DNA from: Manis javanica
Taxonomy: Eukaryota; Chordata; Mammalia; Pholidota; Manidae
Length of the DNA: 64,000 nucleotides
Direction: 5' to 3'
Assembly (NCBI RefSeq): GCF_040802235.1
Contig: NC_133157.1
Coordinates: forward strand, 21,221,501-21,285,500
The notes under the pieces are model-generated. The model was given only the letters and a program-made list of their open reading frames with translations. It was not told the DNA's origin and searched no databases. Position 1 is the first letter of the stretch. The number at the start of each line of letters is the position of its first letter. A program made the translations under genes and the position numbers. This document shows, in pieces, positions 33,291 to 45,219 of this stretch.

Positions 33291-34560
33291 TAAAGTCAGT
33301 TTCCTAAGCTTGGGAGTAATACTATTCCTTGGACCCATTTAGGTAGTACCATTTATGAGTACTTTGAACCGTCATAAATACACTGCTTAGTACTTCACTG
33401 TTATTCATAGAGATCATTTCACTTTGAAGGGACTTCACATTCCCCATAGGAAACTTTCCGATAAGTCTCAACTGGATTTTCCCAAGTTCACTCATGACCT
33501 ATTTAGCCTACTCACGGGGGCTGAGTCCCACTGCGTCTTATTTAACCTGTGTGCATTTCTAGGGCAGCAGTACCGCTTGTGTTCTAGACTGTAACAAAGT
33601 CCAGTGAAAACACAGGTTCCTCCAGAACAGTGAGAACTAGTCTGTGACTTGTACTTGTGTAAGTAGTAATAGTGTCTTACTGAAGAACTGAGGTGCTGCA
33701 GAGGAAGAGAAACATTATGACTGCCTTGGTTAGGTATATTTTGTCCACAAAGACATGCTCTTGTGCCATTTGGAGAGCTAAGTCAAATAGCTGCTTCTCC
33801 CAAAGGGCCATGGGAAGATCTCAGAGGGGTAGTGGAGTATTTGGAGTGAGAGAAGGGCTAGGTGGAGTGGTGTGCATGCATTTTATTGCTCCTTGAGCAA
33901 AGATGGGCCTTCCCAGTGGAACTCTTCATCTTCCATTTCCCTACCACAAATGGGCCTCCAGATTAACCAGTATAACGTTTCCCTTTATTTTCATCCTCTT
34001 GAACCTACATAGTAAGGGAAGAAAGGTTCCTTGACATTGTGTTAATAGTAGCATAGCACCCAGAACAAATCACAGCTAGTCCCATTGTACTCCATATAGG
34101 TCAGAGCTATGTCTGCAATGTCTGTTAATTTTAGCTGGAATGTACCACCTATATTAGCAATTCTCTGAGCAGTCCTGGTGATTGGAGGCTACCTTCCGTA
34201 TCAGATTGCCTACCAGCTGTGCTTCAGTGAGAAGAACTTCAGTAGCTCACCAAAATTCTTTCAAATTTCCTTCTAGCATTTGTTGTCTTTCAGTCACAGG
34301 CAAATGTTAGTGCTGAATGAAATTTATATCTGGAGAACAGCATTGCAGTTTAGGAGAGACATTGATAAACAGGGGCTGTGCTGTATTTTGTGAAATATTT
34401 ATACTTGAAAAATTATTTTGCCTTCTATTATACTTTTATTGCACAATGAATAAATATATTCTTGTAAAAACCATTAAAGCAAAATGCTTTAGCTGAATTT
34501 TCCTTTGAATACATCCCAGTGCCACCCCTAGAGTTAACTCTTCTAATCAGTCCTTTCTTA
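33291..34560. other. Intergenic DNA, nothing confidently recognised
   Basis: Possibly old retroviral sequence on the minus strand, but no frame or motif is good enough to call. Confidence 0.35.
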
Positions 34561-34565
34561 TGCAA

Positions 34566-34762
34566 TACTGTAGTAATTCTCAAACTTTACTGTGCTTGGG
34601 AATCACCTAACAGCAAGTAGGGAATAAATGGCTTGATTCCCCAGCCCCACCCAGAAATTCTGGGTCAGTAGGTTTAGGGTGGGAAGTAAGGATATTTTTC
34701 AAACAAGATCCCGGACGATTCAGATGCTGCTGGTCCACAAACCACATTTTGAATAGCACTGC
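34566..34762 (+). mobile_element. MER5A (hAT-Charlie)
   Basis: Nearly full element: tgtagtaattctcaaacttt at one end, ctgggtcagtaggtttaggg in the middle, gatgctgctggtccacaaac and tttgaatagcactgc at the other. Confidence 0.85.
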
Positions 34763-34864
34763 TATTGGCATATGGCATAGAAATGGTATAGAAATATTTA
34801 ATATAGCTTTGTGTATATGGTTTTGTGCAAATATTATATTGTTTGCATTCCTCTATAATTTGCT

Positions 34865-34990
34865 TTTTTAAAAATTAAAGTATCATTGACATACAATCTT
34901 CGGTTGGTTTCAAATACACAACACAGTGGTTCAACATCTACCCATATTATCAAGTCCTCACCCCGTTCAGTAAGGTCACTGCCCATCAAC
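34865..34990 (-). mobile_element. L1 3'-end fragment, antisense
   Basis: aagtatcattgacatacaat, acacagtggttcaacatcta and attatcaagtcctcacc match the reversed L1 tail. Confidence 0.65.
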
Positions 34991-35188
34991 TATAATTTAC
35001 TTTTAAAAATTAACAATGTATCTTGGAAATACATATGGAAAAACACCATGGCAATACATATGGATCTACCATATTCTTTTAAGCTCCTGCAGAATATCTT
35101 ATATTGTCTTCTAATATATTGGGTACTTAGATGTAACTTATTAGGATTATTTTTCCTTTCTTGCACAATAATTTGTGTTCCTTAGAGT

Positions 35189-37754
35189 TAGTACTTGTCT
35201 TTTTTTTTTTTTCTGGTTAGAACCTTTATTTCAGAAATAAGCATCCTATGTAATTTGAGGTGGTTAGAATAGTTATTTCTGGATCACTGTAGTAAGTTTT
35301 TGTCAAAAACACCAATAGTCTCAATAATCATATATACTTCATTAAAAACTTCCAAAAACAACTCTTCTGTTATAAAAAAACTTACAAATGTCACAAGGGA
35401 GTTAAGTAGTGGTCTGTGCAAGAGATAAGGAAAATTCCGCTAGGAGGAACAAAAATAAAGCATTTTGCCCATTACGTTTTTGAATCATACAGCTTATGAA
35501 GAAAGCTGGCTTTGCCTTCTTTTTTAGTGCTTAGTCTGAGAAGGAACGTAAGAAAACAAGTCTGAAGAGTTTTTCTGATAAAAGCATCAGAGCTTGAAAA
35601 GATGGAAAGGCAAGCATGTATTCTATTTAAAAGTTCAATAAATATGCAACAAAAACCCAGATTCTGAACATACTGTTTTTATACTTAGAAATGCAACAAC
35701 TTTCATGCCTTGCACATTTTATCCTGAGATTAGTTTTAAGGATATTTTATTCAGAAGACTCAAAAGTAAAACTTACATACATTTATATATGTATATATAT
35801 ATTTATATATATATTAGGAATTCTCCGTAGAACATAATACATTCTGGACTGTCCTAACAATGTCAAATAATGAGAAACCAAATATGACCACGTCTATGTC
35901 ATAAAGAGAACACTGAGAAGGGACAGTAGGAGAATGAACCACCCATGTCTTTGTTTTATGCTCAATGCTTTGGCATGTTAAGCAGACGAATGTCAAAAAC
36001 AAAGCTGACTTGTTTGCTTCCAAACAGCCAGACCCTCTCACTGGCTCACCACCAATCACACAAGGGCTCAGTATTCAAAGAAAGATTTCAGGTGAACCTT
36101 TACTTCTCTCTGGTCACTTTACCAAACCTCTGTATCACTTAGGACATTAACTTGTTAACACTCTGCATTTCAAAAACTATGCAGGTAAACACAGTTTGCT
36201 AATTTTCCCTTAAACAAATACATTTTAAAATAGAACACAATGTTTCACAATACAAACCTTAGTTTTCACATTCATTAAAACATTTTAGAATTACTCAAAC
36301 ATGCAAAATGGAAATGTATGTGCTTATTTGGAAGAGAACCACTCAATTTATTCTTGAGAAGAAAAAGCAGACCCGAAGCATCACATTACCAGAACATTTG
36401 AAACATGGTGGTGACAAGTTCTTATCTTCTAAACGTCAACAAAAGATGCTTGTATCACCTATTTAATGAATATCTGACCTTATTCAATAAGAAAGGTATC
36501 TGATTTTTTAAAGGAGTCAGAAGCTGAGTCATTTCACTTCTTTCTGTTGCCTCCAGTTGCTAGAATACTGGCAACTCGCATTAATATGTTTAGTGTATCC
36601 ATGTAGATGCCCAGCATCGAATTGATGGGATCATATTTTTGAACTCCATACATTGGTACTATCTCTGCATGCTTGATTACTTTCTGTGTATCATATAGAA
36701 GGAACATGCTGAAAAGAGCTAATCCACCATAAATTGCCGCTGAGTACAGAGTAACACCATCCACAGTGTAGGTGGAAGAAACAGAGATCCCAATGAGGAC
36801 ACAAAGACGAGACCCAGGCCAACTCCCAGGGGTGCGCCCATGTTCAGAAACTTCTCACTTGGCGTGCACGTGGCCACAGTGGAGAGGCCTCCCACAAAGC
36901 CTGCTGTGTACCATGCAGCTCTGATGAGAAGAGGCCCCCCTAATACCGTCAGAGGAGCTGCCACTGCACCCATCACACCAGACTGTAGTAACCAAGCAAG
37001 ATGCTTTGGGCCTGGGCTCTGGTCATACGGTATTGATTGTACCAGCATTCCAGCTCCAATCATGGCCACAAAGGTTGCACCAATTGTCACCCAAGAGCCT
37101 CTCATCATGAAGTTCATGAGAACAGGAGATCTGCTTACTGCCAGAGCAGACAAAGCTGTTAAACCAATACTTCCTGCTAAGTACATATACGTAGAATGAA
37201 TTCTATCCTTCACATACTGAGGCCAAATTACTGCCTTTTCAATAGCTCCAATCTCATTAGACATTCCCAGGCCATAGTAGCACAGTGCTCCAAGACCAAC
37301 GGCAGCCCCTCCAGCAACAAACCATCTTCCCATCTGGTCAATTTTAAATATTTTTTCCATCGATGGTTCCAATGCTGCCTCCTTGAGTTCTTGGCCAGGT
37401 CTTCCACGCCGGACCCCAATTCTTGTCTTGGTAGCATATTCCCTGCTAGGTGTTAAGAGCCATCGATATTTTGTGATGGAGTTCTTCACAACAGGGGAGG
37501 CCTTGGTGAAAGTTGGGTGGAAAACCCTGGAAGGGAGTATCCGAAGACACACAAGTCTTGAAGCGAGCATGGTGGTACACCAGGTTTACCAAGCAGATCC
37601 GAAATGCTCAGTGCCCGGTCACCTCAACCGCGCGGATCCCCTTCCGGGCCGGCTAAACGGAGGAGAAGCGTACACCTCCCACCTCTGTGAGCCTGTGCAG
37701 TTCCTCCTGGTTACCGAGTGACGCAACACCCGGAACCTAGTAGTTGTCTTTTTT
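35189..37754 (-). mobile_element. GHITM: GHITM processed retrocopy with its target-site duplications
   Basis: The insert runs from about 35206 to 37737 on the minus strand. It is flanked by TAGTACTTGTCTTTTTT (35189-35205) and TAGTAGTTGTCTTTTTT (37738-37754), one mismatch in 17. The 3' end has a 13-T run (poly(A), 35200-35212) and TTTATT (AATAAA reversed, 35225-35230), with a 1.3-kb 3' UTR and about 170 bases of GC-rich 5' UTR. This is the signature of L1-mediated mRNA retroposition, near full length. Confidence 0.93.
36534..37570 (-). pseudogene. GHITM: GHITM retrocopy coding region, one frameshift
   Basis: Reads from ATG at 37570-37568 to TGA at 36536-36534 with a single lesion. The span is 1,037 bases, exactly one less than 345 codons plus stop, and a C is missing near 36770 where I expect PPTTVAG. 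Upstream of it 266 or so codons are open, with MLASRLVCLRILPSRVFHP (mitochondrial presequence), GRWFVAGGAAVGLGALCYYG and further BI-1-type helices; after it the frame resumes to GGNRKK. The parent protein is an inner mitochondrial membrane Bax-inhibitor-1 family member that maintains cristae and holds cytochrome c. With the shift the product loses the last ~80 residues and its final helices. It is intronless, so not the parent gene. Confidence 0.92.
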
Positions 37755-37839
37755 ATGCTTGGTTTTAATGTTGTTTTTATTAATAAAAGCCAAACACCAG
37801 CCAAAGGTTGTATATCTTCTCTCAATATATTCATGCACA

Positions 37840-38555
37840 TTAATTATTGTATTAGTTTCATGTTTTGATGAGATCTATACCAGATACTTCTAACTTGCTA
37901 CGTTTCTTTACTGGCCACTCTAGACTTGGTGTAGCACTATGATCTTGGGGTCTGTCTTTTCATTAGCCCAGGGATTGCTTTTGCTCTGACTTGGGTTGTA
38001 TTCCCTGGTTCCTGATTTGATGTCTTCCTCGTTTTCTGGTTTACTGCATTGTCTTGTTGACCATCTTTCAGGAAAGGGTGCATTTCAGGAAAAGTGCTGA
38101 TTTTTTTTTGAGATGTTGAATCTCTGAAAATACCTTTGTTCTATTGATGCTTTGGCTAGGTATAGGTATAGAATTCTAAATGTTTTGAAATTTCTTGATC
38201 ATGTGCTTTGGTGTGGATTTTTTTCACTGATTGTGTTGGGTACTGCTTGGAACCTTTTCAATCAGAAAACTCATCCTGGGACATTTATCTATATATATAA
38301 AATGTATATATATTATATATATAATATATAACTTTATGATTTCCTTCACTTTATTTCCTGTTTTTTTCTGGAACTTTTATTTATTACTATGTTGAAACTT
38401 CTGGAATGGTACTCTAATTTTTTAATCTTTTGTCTTTCTTTGTGTTTTTGCTTTTCCCCTGGGAGATTTTCTTAATTTTATCTTCCAACTTTTCTGTTTA
38501 TTTTTCTGGCTTTGACCATGTTTTTAATTTCCAGAAGTCATCAGTTGTTACCATG
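37840..38555 (-). mobile_element. Old L1M/HAL1-type fragment, antisense
   Basis: Contains gcatttcaggaaaagtgctg, tttctggaacttttatttat, atggtactctaattttttaa and tgggagattttcttaatttt, in reversed-element order. A palindromic AT tract lies at 38288-38335. Confidence 0.5.
38288..38335. repeat. AT-rich palindromic tract
   Basis: Alternating TA runs (tatatatataaaatgtata and tattatatatataatatata) that can fold back on themselves. Confidence 0.8.
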
Positions 38556-38559
38556 TTTT

Positions 38560-39055
38560 GGCTATGGTATATATGTTGCTATGGACATGGTGGTGCATAT
38601 ACCTTTTTGCATGGTATTTTCATTTCCTTCAGATGTATTCCAGAAATGGAATTGCTGGATCATATGGTGGTTCCATTTTATGTTTTTGAGGAACCTCTGT
38701 TTTGCTTTCCATAGTGACTGCACCAATTTACATTCCCACCAGCAGTGCACAAGGGTTCCCTTTCCGCTACACTTTCCCCTTTCAGCACTTCTTGTCTCTT
38801 TGATGATGTCTGTCCTTTCAAGTGTGAGGTGATATCTCATTGTGGTTATGATTTGCATTTTCCTGATGCTCAGATCCTCTGTCCATTTTTTAATCAGATT
38901 GTTTTTGTGCTATTGAGTTGTATTCTTTTTTTCTTGTATTTTGGAAACTAATCTTTTATCACATACATGTTTTGTAAATATTTTCTCCCACTCCATAGGT
39001 TGTCTTTTCATTTGGCTGATGGTTTCTTTGCTGTGTAGAAGCTTTAGATCAGTCT
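38560..39055 (-). mobile_element. L1M ORF2 tail, antisense
   Basis: aaatggaattgctggatcat, accagcagtgcacaagggtt, tgtgaggtgatatctcattg and tgatggtttctttgctgtgt are reversed L1 ORF2 wording. The fragment is strongly decayed. Confidence 0.75.
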
Positions 39056-39612
39056 TTGATTTATAAATTTCAGAGCTACTCAATTAAATCCGTAAAAAGT
39101 CCTGACTACTGTGACTTCTTGGTGTATTGAAATGTGTTTGCACAGTTATTAATCTGTAATAATTCTCATGGGTCCCTCCAATAATTTTCATCTTGTATTC
39201 AACTTGATATGAATGTTGTTATAGTTTGTTTTTCTTTAAACATTTTCTTTTAAGCCTTTTCTCATCCCTTTATTTCAGCATTGCCTTGTTATTTTAAGCC
39301 TGTCTCTTTTAAACTGTGTAGAGTTTAATTTTACCCACTCAATCCATGTGTCTTCTAATATGAATTTTACTTATTCATATTTATTGTTCTTTATGATACA
39401 TTTAGGCTTGTTTCTACCCCTTATTTATTTATTTGCTTGTTCTTGCTATCTTTTTTTCCCCAAACTTATCTCCCCATCCTCATTCTATTGTCTAGTGAAT
39501 TGATTTTTTCATTATTTTTTCCTGCTAATATATTTGAACAAATAATGCCATCTGTCTATTTAAGCTTCCATTTTCTTACAATGTCCATCAATTCATATCT
39601 ACTTCTGCATCA

Positions 39613-40095
39613 GTTGGCTATTGCTATAATAATGTTTTGGAACAAGCTATTGCCCCAAGAAACCCAAATAATAGCAATCTTTTTCACTGTTCATGCATCT
39701 GTGCAATGGCTGAGGTTTATCTGATGTAGGCTGGGCTTGGGAACACAGCTCTGCTGCTCACTGTAGCTGTAGCTGTGTGGGTTTGTCGGAATACTTTGCT
39801 GTAAAAGTTGGGTGGGTCTGCTCCAGGTATCTTTCATCCTTGCATGAGAATAGCAGATTAGCTGGGGCATGTTCTGATAATGGTGGTGGAGACACAAGAG
39901 AGTAAGCTTAACTGTGAAAGCCCATTTCAAGTCTGGTTGATTCATAGCTGCTAACATGTTACATGTCCTATCACAGAGTCAAGGAGTGAGGAAATATACC
40001 CCAAGACATTAAGAGGGCATTCGACATTACATGAGAAAGAGTGTGGATGTATAAGGAGATAGAGAACAGCTAGAATAATGATCCAGTCTACCAGG
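39613..40095 (-). mobile_element. Probable old LTR, antisense, family uncertain
   Basis: cagttggctattgctataat at one side and tcacagagtcaaggagtgag with atccagtctaccaggaca at the other follow a common reversed LTR pattern in mammals. The middle is very diverged. Confidence 0.4.
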
Positions 40096-40189
40096 ACATT
40101 CTTCCCTTTAATAAGATGAAGTAAAAAAAAACCCCAACATATAGTCCCTTTTATTCTCCTTCCTTCAGTCTCCTATGTCGACATTTGAG

Positions 40190-40760
40190 ATTTTTGTTGA
40201 GGTTGCTATTAAGTTTAAAAATGTATATTTATTTGAGACAAAGGCATAGAGGGTGCTGCATGGATCTGAGTTATAGTGGTGGATGCTGTGATGTGCTGAT
40301 CAGAATCTCCATCAGGAATGAAATACTCTCAGTTGTAGGGAATGCTGCCAGTAGACAGTTCTCAGCTCTCAGACTCATCAAGGATTGCCATGACTGAAGA
40401 CAGCTACCTTGCCAACATCATGCCCTCTTCCTAGGTGTTCATATCCAATGACTGCTCAGTATGACGATTTCAAGTCCAGCCCTCTTGCTCTAAGTTAAGA
40501 TGGCTCTGAAAGGCAGTCCAGCATTTGGAACTCCTTAGAGAGTTGGTCTTGCTAGTGTATCACCGCTCAACGTCTGCCTGACCTTGCTTCCTCACCCTCC
40601 CTTCCCTTCCGCAGGTGTTGATCCACAGAGCACCCTTTTTTTTAAGTAAGCTTTTTTTACTTACTGATTTTGATCTCAAAAATAACTTAGCAGGGAACTC
40701 ATCCATGAGAGTTGGTGCAGAGGCCCAAAAAACCCACAGCAAATGAAAACATGAAACTCA
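40190..40760 (+). mobile_element. Probable ERVL-class LTR, sense
   Basis: ttcccttccgcaggtgttga, tccacagagcaccctt and the following degenerate AATAAA-like zone resemble the R/U5 part of LTR33/MLT2-type LTRs. A reversed relative is at 47683-47960. Confidence 0.45.
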
Positions 40761-41665
40761 TGCTGGGATAGAATTCTGGAGCTGAATCACTCATTACCTG
40801 GCAGGCAAAGAGGACTGTTACTAGTGGAAGGTAGAGCTCAGACAGCCCCTGGCAAAAATGAGCAGTGTCATTGCTAAAATACCCACTGTTGGGTAATTGG
40901 GAGGGCCAGTTAGTGGAAGGGAATACATTAGCTGGTACAGTGTATCAAGCATTTGGTGTAAATGGGAGCAACTATAAGGTAATAGAATTGAATGCCTACT
41001 GCTGAATTCAATCAACACTTGAAAAAAATAATGAAAAGCTAAGCTAAGAAAGAGGTATTTGAAATTACAAGCTAATGCAAAAGCCAGAGGTCCTCCTTGA
41101 TATCATATACAAAGAATCTCATTTCCTTTAGCTGGAAGGCAGAGAGAGCAAAGGGCCAGGGTCACATGTTAATTGTAAGAGTAGCTGAGCTCTAAACCAA
41201 GGCAGGTGTGCCATGCCAAGGGTGGGAAAGAATGGGACCCTGACATCTTGGGTAGGGACAGTCATATTGACGCTTCCTAAAAATCTTGAATCCTCAGACT
41301 TCCTTGATGCCTCTGAAGTTGCAGAAGTGGCCCACTTTACTTATAAGGGCTAGAATTCCTTTGTTGCCTGAAGATTTGCAAAGACCTCTCTCCCTTTCCT
41401 CCACCAGGATCTTCCCCACTCTCCTATCCTGGCCCAAAGCCAGTAATGGAGTTAAGTTATAACATTCCCAGCAAAAGATGTGCTGAGAATGAAAAGCAGG
41501 GAAGAACAGGACTTCAAAGGAGCTCTAGGATTTAGCTGGCATGTTCCAGCAGAAGCTGGGAGACCATGGGCTTGGATTCTGAGGGTACCCGATCTGGGGG
41601 AGAGGAGCAGGATGTAAGGTTGAAAAAATGAGATTTATCCATTTGAGAGCACTCTCTCAGGATCA

Positions 41666-41700
41666 GGATACATACATACATACATACATATATATATAAA
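41666..41700. repeat. (ACAT)n/(AT)n microsatellite
   Basis: Five ACAT-type units pass into an AT run. Confidence 0.9.
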
Positions 41701-42019
41701 ATATTTTTTGCCTTTTTATGCAACATCATTTTCCCTCAGTTGAATAATTGTAGACCTCCATTCTTTTTAGTTGCTGCATGGTTTTCCATTATGAGGAAAT
41801 GTCATAATTTTAATATTGTGTTGTGTGTCTGTATGCACACTGCTTTTCGTTTTTTGAATAATTACATTTTGTCCATCGGTCAAGGAGCAAATTTTGTCCT
41901 ACTGTTCTGTCACTCAGTCTTGCCGTATTGTCTGGATGCAGTTTGTATGATATTCACGGTTGTTTATCAGCTTTATGCTTTCTATTTAGAATTGCCACAC
42001 ATCTGTTTTCTTCAGTAGA

Positions 42020-43500
42020 ACAAAAAGAAAGTGTTAATTCTCAGTGATGTCGCTTTTACTAAAAACAGTTCTGAAAACACAGCAGCTATTAAAAGTATTA
42101 AGTCTTATTTACTCAAAACATGCAGACTCTTAAAAGAATTTTGTGCTGGTCTAAACACTGGGAAAGGTCTTTCAGTATTGTGCTTTATGGTTTTATGATA
42201 TAGAGCACATGTATACACAAGCAAGAATTAATTCTACTTAATTCTACTTAAAGACAGATTCGCCTTCCTGTTCCCCACCCCCACTGCCATTTTTGATAAT
42301 GGAATGTTGAATACAGTAGTCAAGTGTGACTGACTTCATCAAAATATATTTTCAAAATCTATCTCCAAACATGAAGGGAGTCTTTACTTTGAGCCTTTTG
42401 AAGACACCAACATGGGAGATGAAATGTATACAATCTGTTAAATAGTCAATTATAGAGAATTATGTTGCTATAAACATGTACATACATAGTGGGGTTTTGA
42501 TACTGATTTTCAACTGGTGTGTAACTATGAGTATTTTCCTTATTCTATCAGGCCTACATTTTTCTTCTTAAAACAATCTGGGTTCCTATTGGTGTCTTTC
42601 TGCACAGTAGTTATGATGGAGCTTAATTTGAATGATATTTTTGAGGACATTGAGATAGAGCACCAGCCAAGATTTCTTCAAAATTGTGAAGGGAATATTG
42701 AGGACAGTAGCACTGGAACAAAGAGGGGGTTAAGAGCTTTACCTAAATTCTTGGTGAAACAAGGAGAGAATGAAGATACAAGACAAGAAATGCATGATGG
42801 TTGCTCCATCTTGGACATCAGTTGGGTCCAGCAAGAGGGAATTTTTTGAGAATAACATTCAAGTATTGTTAACTAAATGCCTTTGGCTCAGCAGGTACCT
42901 TTTCATTGGGGTTCAGAAGATTACTTCTTTTCATGATCCAAAAATGTCACCCTTAATATATCAGAAACTTCTGGAAAGAACTATGATAATTTAAGCAGAG
43001 AAAACTGATTTCCAACTTCAAGAACATTGGTGGAAAAAAGCACCGATAATTGCATAAAAATGCAAAGAGCAGCTGGTGGTCAGAGGTTACTGATGCTGGC
43101 AGGTGGGTAAGAAGAAGTGATGATATAGGCTTTATGAGGAAGCTAACAAAGCTGGATTGGCTCAGAAAAGTGTCATATTTTTATTACCCACGTTCTTGAT
43201 ATTCCTGGCTGGTTGCTTAGGGGGCATTAAGAATCTGTTTCTTCTCTTCCACTCTTTCTCTTTCTTTCCAAATGGCTATTTGTATTTTTTATCCCTCTTT
43301 CCATATGCCTTGATGTACTTCCCTGCACCTGATCTTTCTTAGTGCCCTATTGTTAGTTGAAAGTAATATACATAGCTTGTTAGAGTTAATAGTTTCATTC
43401 CAAAATTCCACGATTGCTTAAAAGGTTAAATTCATTAATGTTTTCTAATTTGCTTTGCTTTTTTTCAACCTAATTTATTTTGGATCTTGGTCTCATGCTA
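42020..43500. other. Intergenic DNA with an unassigned 110-codon frame
   Basis: A + strand frame at 42517-42849 includes MMELNLNDIFEDIEIEHQPR and a hydrophilic tail, and a second frame continues to 42994. I recognise no family and see no promoter, introns or polyadenylation signal. It may be a fragment of an old retrocopy or chance. Confidence 0.3.
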
Positions 43501-43511
43501 ATTTCTTAGGC

Positions 43512-43525
43512 ACACTAGGGGGCAC
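43512..43525 (+). promoter_or_regulatory. CTCF-like binding motif
   Basis: ACACTAGGGGGCAC fits the CTCF core CCASYAGRKGGCRS at 13 of 14 positions. Confidence 0.6.
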
Positions 43526-43747
43526 TGTTGAGTTATAAATATCCCAATCCTATCTGACTGGTTTGTATTAATGCTGAACTTGCAAGTCCTTTCTTTTATG
43601 TCAACATTTCACCTTCTGTGCTAGCAGTAGGATATGAAAAAGATGTGTAGATTTGCTTCCAGTGCAGAAAAAAATAATAATGACTTAAAATAGTGCTTCT
43701 TGAAAGTTGGAGAGAGAAAAATGCATATTTGTGAAGGAGTACTTGTG

Positions 43748-43766
43748 TTTTTTTTTTTTTTTTTTG
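43748..43766. repeat. Poly-T run
   Basis: About 18 T in a row followed by ggc. It could be a reversed poly(A), but no recognised retroelement is attached. Confidence 0.85.
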
Positions 43767-43799
43767 GCATTTTTGGGCTATAAATTCACATTAGTGATA

Positions 43800-44660
43800 C
43801 AGCCAATATACAAACCACAGTTGTAGCAACCAGAGAGAGAAACAGGATATGACCCCTTTTGTTAGATGCTCATAATATTCCCAAGGAGGCAGGAGAAAAC
43901 TCCATTCATCTGCATTTTATTCAGGATGTTTTTTTCTTTTGCTTGTCATTTTGGAATGAATTTAACTGTTTGCTAAAAAATTATAGCAACAAGAGCCTCA
44001 TAGCTAGAAATCATCTGTTTCTTCACCAAACAAGTTTGTCCCGGATCAGCCACGTGACCTGCCCCAGCAGTGCGCAGCCCTCTGACCCGAGTCTTGGTGG
44101 AAGGGCGTCTCTTTTGGGACTGAAAAATAATTCACGTTCTAAGCCCTTTCTGCTATTTCTCTCAAATTTGATGCCTGCTATAATGTTGAGTCTTTTTTCC
44201 TTTTAAACCAGGTATTGCAAAGTGAATCTAAAAACCCAAATCCATACAACAGAGACTTCAACGTGCAGGTTTGGGATAAAATAAGCCATATATATTTAAC
44301 CAATGTCATGATAGACCATTGCACAATTCAAGAAAAATTAATAAGGGTGATCTGAATTTTCTCATTGGTAAAACTACGGTAGCTGTGTGAGCATTTAAAC
44401 TGTTTTCAATGTTATTCGAGCTGAATCTAAAAAGATTCTTAAATTTGTATTTGATTTTTTGGTGTTAATAGAATCAGCTCTGCATTTGTTTTTTCCTTCT
44501 ACACTTAATACGTATGGGTTTACAAATATTTTAGAAATGATGTGCCTTAATTTCCATTAAAAGCATTTATTGAAAACACATTTGTTTATAGAGTTACCAT
44601 GCACAGCTAGTTATCAGTGATTCTTGTTCACCTGATGTCCACTGCCCACTGAAGCACCAA
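43800..44660. other. Intergenic DNA, nothing recognised
   Basis: A 115-codon + frame at 43859-44206 has no recognisable content. Confidence 0.4.
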
Positions 44661-44669
44661 ATATATCTG

Positions 44670-44835
44670 AATTTGCATCCCAGCCCAGCGAGTTGCTAGT
44701 CTTAGGGATTTCCTAGGCAGTTTACTTGATTCTCTGAGTTTCAGATTGATGAAGATAATATACTTTCAGCATAATGGCTTTGTAAGGATTAAATGATACA
44801 CCAGTGTAAAGTGGTTGAGCTGGGAGAGTATTCTG
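44670..44835 (+). mobile_element. MIR fragment
   Basis: tgattctctgagtttcagat, gataatatactttcagcata, tttgtaaggattaaatgata fit the MIR body. Confidence 0.65.
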
Positions 44836-45219
44836 TGGAACCTAGTGTGCTCCATTTGCATCTGCTTAAGAGCGGTGACGCTGCGTAGACAGAAGTACTG
44901 AGTCCAAGTGTCACGTTGTTGTGCGTTCCCATATTACCCTGGAAAAAAATCTCACAAAGGGGAAGAAAATACTACAAAAGGGGATGTATATTTCTTGCAC
45001 TGTGGTGTCAGAGGAGAAGGATATCTACTGTCCACAATCTAGAATAAATTTGAGCTATTTGTAAATATGCTGCACCCCAGATTATTTTATTCCATCATGT
45101 GAATAGCTTTGGATCAAAGAAATAATAAAGAAGTAGGGCCTCTGTTTCCGTGGCACCACATACTTATGCTTAGAATGTGGTGCTTTAAGCAATTTATATT
45201 AAAAACAAATTTTTAAAAA

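Noticed and set aside
36840-37721. Plus-strand open frames of 86-119 codons opposite the GHITM copy
   Set aside because: Shadows of the retrocopy coding and 5' UTR sequence.
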